Assembly: GCF_008119665.1 (NCBI RefSeq)
Contig: NZ_CP043046.1
Span: forward strand, 124,001-188,000
Source: Pigmentiphaga aceris
GTDB lineage: Bacteria; Pseudomonadota; Gammaproteobacteria; Burkholderiales; Burkholderiaceae_B
DNA: 64,000 nt
Direction: 5' to 3'
Shown here: one piece after another, positions 57,731 through 64,000 of the stretch
Numbering within the stretch: position 1 is the first letter of the stretch
How the letters are laid out: each line of letters begins with the position of its first letter
The notes under the pieces: generated by a model
Told to the model about the DNA's origin: nothing
Databases searched by the model: none
What the model saw: the letters and a program-made list of their open reading frames with translations, nothing else
Position numbers and translations under genes: made by a program

Positions 57731-59356
57731 ATGAGCCTCCTCAACGAAGTCGCCCGGCGACGCACCTTCGCCATCATCTCCCACCCCGACGCGGGCAAAA
57801 CCACGCTTACCGAAAAGCTGCTGCTTTTCGCAGGCGCGATTCAGATCGCCGGTAGCGTCAAGGCCCGCAAGGCCTCACGCCATGCCTCGTCGGACTGGAT
57901 GGAGATTGAAAAGCAGCGTGGTATTTCGGTCGCGTCCTCGGTGATGCAGATGGAATACCGCGACTGCGTCATCAACCTGCTCGACACCCCGGGCCACCAG
58001 GACTTCTCGGAAGACACCTACCGGGTGCTGACCGCAGTGGACGCGGCGCTGATGGTGATCGACGCCGCCAACGGCGTGGAACCGCAAACCATTCGCCTGC
58101 TGCAGGTCTGCCGCGCGCGCAACACGCCCATCATCACCTTCATCAACAAGATGGACCGTGAAGTGCGTGAGCCGCTCGACCTGCTGGCCGAGCTGGAACA
58201 GCACCTGGGCATGGACGCCGTACCGTTCTCGTGGCCAGTCGGCATGGGCCGTTCCTTCGGTGGCGTGTTCGACATCCGCCGCGACCGCATGCGCGTGTTC
58301 CGCTCGGGTGCCGACCGTGTCGGCGCAGACAGTGACGACATCATCGAAGGCATCGACAACCCGGAAATCGTCCAGCGTTTTGGCGACAGCTTCGAGCGTG
58401 CCACCGGCGAAATGGAACTGCTGGCCGATGCGTCGCAGCCTTTCGACCGCGAGGCCTTCCTGGCGGGCAAGCAGACTCCGGTGTTCTTCGGTTCCGCGAT
58501 CAACAACTTCGGCGTGCAGGAAGTGCTGGACGCCCTGGTCGACCTGGCACCGCAGCCTGGCTCGCGTCACGCGCTGCAGCGCGAGGTCAAGCCTGACGAA
58601 ACCAAGTTCAGCGGCGTGGTGTTCAAGGTCCAGGCCAATATGGACCCGTCGCACCGTGACCGCGTGGCCTTTGTGCGCGTGTGCTCGGGCCACTTCGAGC
58701 GCGGCATGCGTCTGAAAGTGGCGCGCAGCGGCAAGGAAATCCGCCCGAACAACGTGGTGTCCTTCCTGTCGCAGCGACGCGAATTGCTGGACGACGCCTA
58801 CGCAGGCGACGTGATCGGCATCCCCAATCACGGGGTGTTGCATTTGGGCGACGTGCTGACCGAAGGCGAGGCACTGCAGTTCACCGGTTTGCCATTCTTT
58901 GCACCCGAATTGTTTCAAGCGGTGGAAGTTGCCGACCCTTTGCGAACCAAGCAGCTGCGCATTGGTCTGAATCAATTGGGAGAGGAAGGCGCGATCCAGG
59001 TCTTCCGTCCCGACGCCGGTGGCGCGATGCTGCTGGGGGCGGTCGGCCAGTTGCAATTTGAAGTGGTCGCGCATCGCCTCAAGTCCGAATATGGCGTACA
59101 AGCTCGGATGATGTCGTCGCGTTATTCGATGGCGCGATGGATTACGGCAGAAGATCCCAAGGATTTGAAAAAATTCATGGATGCCAACGCACAGCACATC
59201 GCGCATGACGTCGTCGACGCGCCGGCCTTCTTGATTTCATCGTCGGCCCAGCTTCGCGTGGCGCAGGAGATGTACCCCAAGGTGCAGTTCCATGCCCTTC
59301 GCGAGCACGGTGGCCAGGTATTCCAGACACGTGTAGGCGACAAATCCTTTGCCTGA
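57731..59356 (+). CDS. prfC: Peptide chain release factor 3
   Basis: 541 residues, the usual length. GTPase motifs: G1 SHPDAGKTTLTEKL, G2 region QRGISVASSVMQMEY, G3 DTPGHQDFSEDTYR, G4 NKMDRE, G5-type FFGSAINNFGV. The translation-factor beta-barrel (about 285-390) and the RF3-specific C-terminal domain follow (GAVGQLQFEVVAHRLKSEYG). RF3 is the GTPase that ejects RF1/RF2 from the ribosome after peptide release. The ATG follows a GC-rich leader without an evident ribosome site; the DnaA-box-like array ends 110 bp upstream. It overlaps the next gene by 8 bp. Confidence 0.97.
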   Translation: MSLLNEVARRRTFAIISHPDAGKTTLTEKLLLFAGAIQIAGSVKARKASRHASSDWMEIEKQRGISVASSVMQMEYRDCVINLLDTPGHQDFSEDTYRVLTAVDAALMVIDAANGVEPQTIRLLQVCRARNTPIITFINKMDREVREPLDLLAELEQHLGMDAVPFSWPVGMGRSFGGVFDIRRDRMRVFRSGADRVGADSDDIIEGIDNPEIVQRFGDSFERATGEMELLADASQPFDREAFLAGKQTPVFFGSAINNFGVQEVLDALVDLAPQPGSRHALQREVKPDETKFSGVVFKVQANMDPSHRDRVAFVRVCSGHFERGMRLKVARSGKEIRPNNVVSFLSQRRELLDDAYAGDVIGIPNHGVLHLGDVLTEGEALQFTGLPFFAPELFQAVEVADPLRTKQLRIGLNQLGEEGAIQVFRPDAGGAMLLGAVGQLQFEVVAHRLKSEYGVQARMMSSRYSMARWITAEDPKDLKKFMDANAQHIAHDVVDAPAFLISSSAQLRVAQEMYPKVQFHALREHGGQVFQTRVGDKSFA

Positions 59357-60212
59357 GCAACACTTTGACAACCTGCGTGCGGAACGACGCGAGCCTCCCC
59401 CCAAAAAGAAGGGGAAGACCGCGTGGCAACGCATTCGTTTCCTGCTTCTGCTGTCGATCTTCCCGATTGCCGCAGCGGTAGGCGGTATCGTTTTCGGCCA
59501 ATGGCTGGCGGTGCGCGCGCCGGTTGATCAATCTGCTGCGGCCGCAGCGGCGGCCAATGGTCCGGTCGATATCCGCAGTCTGCCGCTGGCCAATGGCAAC
59601 GGCGTGCCTGAACCCCCACAACCGCGTATGGATGGCAGCCGTGGTGTACCGCCCCGCGTCGCCAATGCCAGCAAACCCATTCCGGTGGTGTCTGCTGGCG
59701 CAGCGGGTGCTCCGGTGCCGTCTGCACCGCCCGGTACCACCGTCAATCCCGGTGTGCCGGCAACCGTGGCTGGCTTGGTGAACGATCCCAGCCTGCACAT
59801 TTCGACGGCGCCCTACGTGCCTTCGGCCACCCCCGCACCCGGCACGCCGGGTGGTCCAGCGGCGTTGCCGAGTTCAGGGGCGTCGGGTTGGATGCCGCAG
59901 GCCGATCTGTCGCCAACCCCACGAATTGGCGCGTATGCGCAGGTTGTACCGGTGACGGCAGGCGACAACAACGACCAAGGTGGCTTCCAGCCCATGCCGG
60001 TGTCGGACGCACCGCCGCCCTCGCAGGGCCTGTCGGTCAGTTCGCGTCCGCCCGCAGGTGCCAACATGCCTGCATGGCAGCGTGTGCTGCGCATCGCACT
60101 GGATCGTTGTGAAGCGCAAAGCAGTGGTCGCAATGCTTGTATTCAGCAGGCCCGCAACAACTACTGCGAAGCCAACCAGGGTTGGGGTGCAGTGGCCGAG
60201 TGTGGTCCGTAA
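59349..60212 (+). CDS. Single-pass membrane protein with Pro/Ala-rich linker, unknown function
   Basis: 287 residues from TTG 59349, overlapping the prfC stop by 8 bp, so probably co-translated. The basic N-terminus (PPPKKKGKTAWQRIRF) and one membrane helix (LLLLSIFPIAAAVGGIVFGQ, about 32-52) lead to a long Pro/Ala/Gly-rich linker (about 60-245). A small C-terminal domain (about 248-287) has four Cys: ALDRCEAQSSGRNACIQQAR, then YCEANQGWGAVAECG. The pattern suggests an inner-membrane protein with a periplasmic disulfide-bonded tip. I recognise no family. A near-ATG start farther downstream is possible but would lose the helix. Confidence 0.75.
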   Translation: MPEQHFDNLRAERREPPPKKKGKTAWQRIRFLLLLSIFPIAAAVGGIVFGQWLAVRAPVDQSAAAAAAANGPVDIRSLPLANGNGVPEPPQPRMDGSRGVPPRVANASKPIPVVSAGAAGAPVPSAPPGTTVNPGVPATVAGLVNDPSLHISTAPYVPSATPAPGTPGGPAALPSSGASGWMPQADLSPTPRIGAYAQVVPVTAGDNNDQGGFQPMPVSDAPPPSQGLSVSSRPPAGANMPAWQRVLRIALDRCEAQSSGRNACIQQARNNYCEANQGWGAVAECGP

Positions 60213-60305
60213 AGGTTTTCCGGGTATCGCTGGCTGATGCGTGATTGAATCCGGCAGCGATGCTGTGCCGGGTTCGCCAGCAGCAAAATATTTATCCGCA
60301 CAAAT

Positions 60306-60347
60306 AAATCGGGCCGCGATCCACCTGAGTGGATCGCGGCCCGATTT
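60306..60347. terminator. Bidirectional terminator hairpin between convergent genes
   Basis: A perfect 19-bp stem (60306-60324 with 60329-60347, ends AAATCGGGCC and GGCCCGATTT) with the tetraloop CTGA. On the minus strand a T-rich ATTTATTTG tail follows, so it should end the bfr transcript; on the plus strand it follows the Pro/Ala-rich gene by 93 bp. Confidence 0.88.
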
Positions 60348-60391
60348 GCATTCAGCCATCGTGTGCCGCGATTGCCGCGGCAACTGCCGAT

Positions 60392-60880
60392 TTAGTGGCC
60401 GACGCCTTCGCCGTCACCAACCTGCAATTGCAGGTAGTTCTGGATGCCCAGCTGTTCGACCAGACCGATCTGGGTTTCCAGATAATCGATGTGCTCTTCG
60501 GTGTCGTCGAGAATCATTTGCAGCAGATCGCGGGACACGTAGTCGCGCACGCTTTCGCAATAAGCGATGCCTTCCTTGACGGTGGCCTGGGCAGCGGTTT
60601 CCAGCTGCAGGTCACAGGACAGCAGTTCCGGCACGTTTTCGCCGATCATCAGCTTGTGCAGGTCTTGCAGGTTGGGCAGGCCATCGAGCATGAAGATGCG
60701 TTCGATGAGCTTGTCGGCGTGCTTCATTTCGCCGATGGATTCGGCATATTCGTGCTTGCCGAGTTTGTCGAAGCCCCAGTGATTCAGCATCCGTGCATGC
60801 AGGAAATACTGATTGATGGCAGTCAGCTCGTTGGTGAGCTGCTTGTTCAGATACTGGATAACGGTCTTGTCGCCTTTCAT
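60392..60880 (-). CDS. bfr: Bacterioferritin
   Basis: 162 residues from ATG 60880 (GGGAG 5 bp upstream). The four-helix bundle matches bacterioferritin throughout ([42 protein letters not shown]). Ferroxidase ligands E18, E51, H54, E94 and H130 and the haem ligand M52 are present; position 127, Glu in the E. coli protein, is Thr here ([10 protein letters not shown]), with Glu at 128 and 129. It stores iron as a ferric mineral in a 24-mer shell. bfd, the matching ferredoxin that helps release iron, lies upstream on the same strand. Confidence 0.96.
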   Translation of the reverse strand: MKGDKTVIQYLNKQLTNELTAINQYFLHARMLNHWGFDKLGKHEYAESIGEMKHADKLIERIFMLDGLPNLQDLHKLMIGENVPELLSCDLQLETAAQATVKEGIAYCESVRDYVSRDLLQMILDDTEEHIDYLETQIGLVEQLGIQNYLQLQVGDGEGVGH

Positions 60881-60910
60881 GATGGCTCCCGGCAAATTCG
60901 AAAATCTCAA

Positions 60911-61235
60911 GGGCCGAAGAGTATCACTGGCAGACCCGAAAAAACCGTCCCGGATGTCATGTGATAACTGTCATCCAGAGCGGTAAAAATAGCTGGATGC
61001 TGAACAAGAATGACTCTGGTTTTCGACTCGGGAAAATCCGGGCTGAATGAGGATTAAGTGCAGTTTGGCGCGTGCGGAAGATCGGTGAATGGTGCCACGC
61101 AATCAAGCGGCGCAAACCATCGAGATTCGCGGGTGATTGCGGCGGGTGTTCAGCGCGCCGGGACAGGTGCCGAGGCAGGCACCTTGCCGAGTGATGTGGG
61201 TGTTGCGGGTGGTGCGGCGGGTGACGTGGCGTCGT
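60911..61235. other. Intergenic region upstream of bfr
   Basis: About 325 bp between the bfd stop and the bfr leader. Possible short frames on the plus strand look like noise. It must hold the bfr promoter unless the two are co-transcribed; I could not pick out a convincing -35/-10 pair or Fur box here. Confidence 0.5.
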
Positions 61236-61589
61236 TCAGGCGGCGCGCGCGATGATCTGGTGAACCGGATAGCGACGGGTCGAGATGTGCTCGACCGGCT
61301 TGGCGGTTTGTTTGATGCTGGGACGCACGCTGACGTGATTGGTGCTTACATGATTGGCGCTGACGTGATTAGCTTCACGCACCGCCGACAGCACGGCCAC
61401 GGCGGCGTCATGGGTCTCGACCTCATGCACATTGGCACCCGCCAGATACGACTCGGCAGTGGCCGCACAGCAACCACAGCAGCTGGCGACGCCCAGTTCG
61501 AATTGCAGGTCTCCCAAGGTTTTTGCGCCATTGGCGACGCATTGACGAACTTGGGTCTCGGTCACGGCATTGCAGACACACACGAACAT
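61236..61589 (-). CDS. bfd: Bacterioferritin-associated ferredoxin with extended repeat tail
   Basis: 117 residues. The first 60 are the complete Bfd/Fer2_BFD domain: MFVCVCNAVTETQVRQCVAN gives the first Cys pair and ASCCGCCAATAESYL the second, the [2Fe-2S] ligand set. The usual Bfd ends near residue 60-80; here about 50 more residues follow, including three copies of a five-residue unit (NHVSA, NHVST, NHVSV) and a basic end (STRRYPVHQIIARAA). Bfd reduces the iron core of bacterioferritin for iron release. A Fur-box-like site lies upstream at 61628-61646, consistent with induction under iron limitation. Confidence 0.9.
   Translation of the reverse strand: MFVCVCNAVTETQVRQCVANGAKTLGDLQFELGVASCCGCCAATAESYLAGANVHEVETHDAAVAVLSAVREANHVSANHVSTNHVSVRPSIKQTAKPVEHISTRRYPVHQIIARAA
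61329..61373 (-). repeat. 15-bp in-frame tandem repeat inside bfd
   Basis: Three contiguous 15-bp units at 61329-61343, 61344-61358 and 61359-61373 (GCTGACGTGATTGGT type) encode the NHVS-x repeats of the Bfd tail. Recent slippage or duplication is likely. Confidence 0.85.
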
Positions 61590-61627
61590 AAGCAGCTTCT
61601 TGCCGGCCAGACCGGTAGGGAAACACT

Positions 61628-61646
61628 AATGAGAATAAGTATTGAT
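61628..61646. promoter_or_regulatory. Candidate Fur box
   Basis: AATGAGAATAAGTATTGAT lies 39 bp upstream of the bfd start. It resembles the 19-bp Fur consensus GATAATGATAATCATTATC read as repeated NAT(A/T)AT hexamers and stands out as an AT-rich island. It is between bfd and the divergent NUDIX gene. Confidence 0.55.
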
Positions 61647-61761
61647 AAAAACCGCGTCCGACGCAAGCATTCCCGACGATCGGTAGGGTTACTTCAATGA
61701 GATGCGCTTTGTCACAGGGCGCTGGTACCGGTTGCGCGTTCCGGCAGGCCGCTGGGGCACA

Positions 61762-62598
61762 ATGCACGCCATGCAAAAGCACCTGAATGCGTTGTTTTCG
61801 GCGTTGGTCGCGCGCGCCACGATTGATCCCCCTGCCAGCAGCCAGCCGTTCTTCCTGGATGGCCGGCAATGCGGCTGGGTGTCTGCCGATGTGCCTGCAC
61901 TGTTGCGGGCCGGGCCAGCGCGGCTTGTCGCGCATGGCACTGGCTGGGCCTTGGCTACCGATACGACCACCGATGCCGGGCTTGCGTACCTGGCAACAAG
62001 CCTGCGCGAGCAGGGCCGGTTGCGTGGCTGGCGTGGTGAATTGCTCGATGTGCCCGACTTGAGCGGCGCCGTGTTGAGCGTGATCGAGCGCGCCGCTGTG
62101 CGTCCCTTGGGGATCGCCACCCGTGCGGTGCACCTGAACGCCTGGACGCCGACCGGCGAGCTGTGGATCGCCCAGCGGGCACTCGACAAGTCCACCGACC
62201 CGGGCATGTGGGATACCTTGGTAGGTGGCTTGGTCAGCGCCACGGAAAGCGATGCGCTGGCGCTGGAGCGGGAAAGCTGGGAAGAGGCGGGCCTGCCGGC
62301 TGCGTGTCTGAAAGATGCCGTCAGCATGGGCGAATACTGCGTGCGGCGGATTTTGCCCGAGGGTTATCAGGTGGAGTGGGTAGGGGTGACCGATGTGGTC
62401 GTGCCCAGCGACGTCACGCCCTGCAACCAGGATGGCGAAGTGGCACAGATCCGCACGGCGAGCACCGACGAGGTGATCGACATGATTGGCCGCGATATGT
62501 TCACGCTGGAAGCGGCGCTGGCAATGGGCCTGTCTTTCGTGCAGCGCGGTTGGCTGGCGGCAGAGGTGATGGCACCGGTGGTGCAGCGACCGGCTTGA
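61762..62598 (+). CDS. NUDIX hydrolase with N-terminal DUF4743-like domain
   Basis: 278 residues from ATG 61762; ATG 61771 and ATG 61702 are alternatives. The N-terminal domain (about 1-125: SSQPFFLDGRQCGWVSADVP) matches the DUF4743 layout seen in thiamine-pyrophosphate-type NUDIX proteins. The NUDIX fold follows with box GGLVSATESDALALERESWE, then EAGL, which supplies the magnesium-binding glutamates. It would hydrolyse a nucleoside-diphosphate-linked compound in the cytoplasm. It is divergent from bfd with the Fur-like site between; iron control of this gene is only a possibility. Confidence 0.88.
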   Translation: MHAMQKHLNALFSALVARATIDPPASSQPFFLDGRQCGWVSADVPALLRAGPARLVAHGTGWALATDTTTDAGLAYLATSLREQGRLRGWRGELLDVPDLSGAVLSVIERAAVRPLGIATRAVHLNAWTPTGELWIAQRALDKSTDPGMWDTLVGGLVSATESDALALERESWEEAGLPAACLKDAVSMGEYCVRRILPEGYQVEWVGVTDVVVPSDVTPCNQDGEVAQIRTASTDEVIDMIGRDMFTLEAALAMGLSFVQRGWLAAEVMAPVVQRPA

Positions 62599-62662
62599 AT
62601 TTACCTGGGTGAACGCTGATAGTGGGCTCAAGCATTGCACTTAAACCGCGTTCAAACCCCGC

Positions 62663-62914
62663 TCAGGACGGTGACCCGGCGTCATACCAGGCCAGCAATG
62701 CCGCCTGAGCCGCATTGCTCAGTCCCTCGAACCGCACTTCGCCCTGATGGGTCACGATCGCCATCGCATACGGCTCGGCAAGTGCGCCCGCCTCGGGGCA
62801 TAAGCGCTGTTCTTCGCCTGTGGACGGATGCCGTTTGCGCCAGAAATTGATGGCGCGTTCGAGTTCCGTCAGGGAAAGCGAAGCAGGGTGGCCGGCGTGA
62901 TCTGGGGTGTCCAT
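62663..62914 (-). CDS. DUF3717-like small protein
   Basis: 83 residues. LSLTELERAINFWRKRHPST, then LCPEAGALAEPYAMAIV, matches my recollection of DUF3717, a small soluble family in Burkholderiales; not verified by search. No signal peptide or membrane segment. It converges on the NUDIX gene with 64 bp between the stops. Function unknown. Confidence 0.75.
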   Translation of the reverse strand: MDTPDHAGHPASLSLTELERAINFWRKRHPSTGEEQRLCPEAGALAEPYAMAIVTHQGEVRFEGLSNAAQAALLAWYDAGSPS

Positions 62915-63043
62915 CGGCCCATTCTGTCAGATGTTTCGTGCTTGAGGCGCAACAGATGACGGGCACGGCAGGCAATCCGCTACGAGGGCGCGACACACTC
63001 CGATACCCGCGATACAGGAAGCGGTCGGGCTCGTAGCACTGTG

Positions 63044-63067
63044 CAAACATACACAGCAGTATGTTTG
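63044..63067. promoter_or_regulatory. Candidate TetR-family operator
   Basis: CAAACATAC-ACAGCA-GTATGTTTG is a perfect 9-6-9 inverted repeat, 30 bp upstream of the glycine-zipper gene. Its sequence and 24-bp size resemble operators of AcrR-type TetR repressors. No TetR gene is in the window. Confidence 0.55.
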
Positions 63068-63097
63068 AGCCCTGTCTGTTTTGAGTGGGGTGCCACC

Positions 63098-63784
63098 ATG
63101 GCCCACTATCCCGAAAATACGCCTGCCTCGCCGTCCCGCATGCACCCGCTGCTGGTAACGGCCATCGTCAGCTTCATTGCGCTGTGCGCAGTGGGCATTG
63201 CGGTGTTGACCGGCATGTTGCCATCGCCCCTGGCGCGCACGGTAGACCGTCCGCCTGCTTCAGTCGCGCTGGCCGAAGAAGCCGCCAGGGCCGATAAGGC
63301 CGCTGAAGATGCCCGCATTGCAGCCGAGCAGGCGCGTGCCGCTGCCGACGATGCCGCACGCAAGGAAGCCGCGTTGCAGGCCCCGCGTGGCCCTGTTGCA
63401 CCGCCGCCGGCAGCCCTTGCTGCGGCACCGGTAGCTGCCGTCTGCAATAACTGCGGCGTAGTGCAGTCGGTCACGTCTTATCAGGTGAAGGGCGAGGGCA
63501 CTGGCCTGGGCGCGATTGCCGGTGGCGTATTGGGCGGTGTGGTCGGCAATCAGTTCGGCGGCGGCAATGGCCGTACCGCACTGACCTTGCTCGGCGCTGG
63601 TGGCGGCGCGTATGCCGGCCACGAAGTCGAGAAGAATGTGCGCACCAACACCCGTTATCAGATGAAGGTCCGCATGAACGATGGCTCGGTCAAGACCTAC
63701 ACCAGTGCCACGCCCTTCGGCTGGCGCAACGGCGACCCGGTGCGGGTGGTCAATGGTCAGGTGGTGGCGCGCAACGCCGGTTGA
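63098..63784 (+). CDS. Glycine-zipper 2TM-domain membrane protein
   Basis: 228 residues from ATG 63098; an in-frame GTG at 63041 lies before the operator-like repeat. A membrane segment (LLVTAIVSFIALCAVGIAVL, about 16-36) is followed by an Ala-rich coiled-coil linker (EEAARADKAAEDARIAAEQA, about 55-90). A Cys pair (VCNNCG) precedes the glycine-zipper segment (GTGLGAIAGGVLGGVVGNQF and GAGGGAYAGHEVEKNV), which is typical of SlyB/17-kDa-antigen-like envelope proteins. The C-terminal part (YQMKVRMNDGSVKTYTSATP) is a small beta domain. Probably anchored in the inner membrane with the rest in the periplasm. A role in envelope integrity is inferred from the family. Confidence 0.88.
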   Translation: MAHYPENTPASPSRMHPLLVTAIVSFIALCAVGIAVLTGMLPSPLARTVDRPPASVALAEEAARADKAAEDARIAAEQARAAADDAARKEAALQAPRGPVAPPPAALAAAPVAAVCNNCGVVQSVTSYQVKGEGTGLGAIAGGVLGGVVGNQFGGGNGRTALTLLGAGGGAYAGHEVEKNVRTNTRYQMKVRMNDGSVKTYTSATPFGWRNGDPVRVVNGQVVARNAG

Positions 63785-63803
63785 TTCTTGTGTCGCAAAC
63801 GCA

Positions 63804-63860
63804 AACGACGCGCTGATCGCGCGTCGTTGCCAAGGCCGACATGGCAACTGCCTGTCGGCC
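63804..63860. terminator. Two hairpins between convergent genes
   Basis: AACGACGCGC-TGATC-GCGCGTCGTT (63804-63828) is a perfect 10-bp stem. It is followed by GGCCGAC-N13-GTCGGCC (63834-63860) and the tail TATTTCTT. The second hairpin overlaps the stop of the minus-strand SET gene. Probably ends the plus-strand glycine-zipper transcript. Confidence 0.6.
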
Positions 63861-64000
63861 TATTTCTTGTCAGCCTTGCTGGCGCGTTTTTTTGACTTGC
63901 GCGGCTTGGGTGCCAGCATGGTGTGGCGGCATGAAGGCGTGCCGCACCGGCATTCGTACTGCTTCTTGAGCTTGGCGGTCTGACGTTCGTCCAGCACCAG
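63860..64000 (-). CDS. C-terminus of a SET-domain protein-lysine methyltransferase-like protein, 5'-truncated
   Basis: The last 46 codons of a minus-strand gene that enters from beyond the window end. The visible sequence includes YECRCGTPSCRHTMLAPKPR, which fits the post-SET zinc motif (C-x-C-x4-C with following R-x-x-M) found after SET methyltransferase domains. A Lys/Arg-rich end follows (KSKKRASKADKK). Bacterial SET proteins with such an end are common in beta-proteobacteria. The catalytic domain is outside the window, so the call rests on this motif. Confidence 0.7.
   Translation of the reverse strand: MVLDERQTAKLKKQYECRCGTPSCRHTMLAPKPRKSKKRASKADKK

Noticed and set aside
61058..61255. 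65-codon plus-strand frame upstream of bfr
   Set aside because: No ribosome site, overlaps the end of bfd, low-complexity Gly/Ala product.
1..64000. tRNA, rRNA, insertion sequence or prophage
   Set aside because: I found no cloverleaf-like segment, rRNA sequence, transposase, integrase or phage structural gene when reading both strands; a covariance-model scan would be needed to exclude small RNAs.

Overview
The window looks like chromosomal DNA of a high-GC beta-proteobacterium of the order Burkholderiales, most likely Alcaligenaceae (Bordetella/Achromobacter/Pigmentiphaga-like). The main reason is five TctC/Bug-type periplasmic binding proteins in 64 kb, most without membrane partners, which is the hallmark of that family. 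A full TctABC transporter, many LysR/GntR/IclR-controlled catabolic operons, and Bfr/Bfd, VF530 and DUF3717-like small proteins agree with this. I saw no rRNA, tRNA, CRISPR array, transposase or phage gene. The assignment is inference from gene content; no search was run.

Layout. 0-3.3 kb: a FadR-type regulator with an array of TGGT/ACCA operator half-sites drives an ABC solute-binding protein, an L-idonate-5-dehydrogenase-like enzyme and an ABC permease (cut by the window edge). 3.4-9.7 kb: a MipA/OmpV outer-membrane protein with a coupled small membrane protein, a lipoprotein alpha/beta hydrolase, a QseBC-like two-component system and a type-B carboxylesterase. 9.7-10.9 kb: an AT-rich patch with two small orphan genes and several perfect palindromes. 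It leads into a soluble PAS-PAS chemotaxis-type transducer (BdlA-like) with a possible sigma-28 promoter.

12.4-20.2 kb: an eight-gene minus-strand catabolic operon facing an IclR regulator. It holds two LigI-like amidohydrolases, three Bug proteins, a RraA/LigK-type aldolase, a D-2-hydroxyacid dehydrogenase and an SMP-30 lactonase. I infer uptake and breakdown of a carboxylated lactone or related acid by lactone opening and aldol cleavage; the substrate is unknown. 21-30 kb: a class III CoA-transferase, an unusual Tat-exported class A beta-lactamase homologue, a PhoD-type phosphatase with an Ala-rich insertion and a possible Pho box, a LysR/small membrane protein pair, and a DSD1-type PLP enzyme.

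30-39.4 kb: an 11-bp tandem repeat (7 units), a DUF3182-like protein overlapping an alpha/beta hydrolase, an N-acyl-D-amino-acid deacylase with its Bug protein and divergent LysR (two strong palindromes between them), and a tctCBA operon with an intercistronic hairpin and a classical terminator. 39.7-43.6 kb: lemA plus three TPM-domain genes and a thioredoxin. 43.8-57.3 kb: an NtaA/SnaA-type flavin monooxygenase, a second CoA-transferase, RhlE helicase, two tandem AmpC-like serine hydrolases, a hydroxyacid dehydrogenase, VF530, a TauD-type dioxygenase, a phytase-like esterase, a LysE exporter and a DszC/SfnC-type flavoprotein.

57.3-64 kb: a spacer with eight co-oriented DnaA-box-like 9-mers, then prfC, a Pro/Ala-rich membrane protein, bfr and bfd (the latter with a Fur-box-like site), a NUDIX hydrolase, a DUF3717-like protein, a glycine-zipper protein behind a TetR-type palindrome, and the C-terminus of a SET-domain protein.
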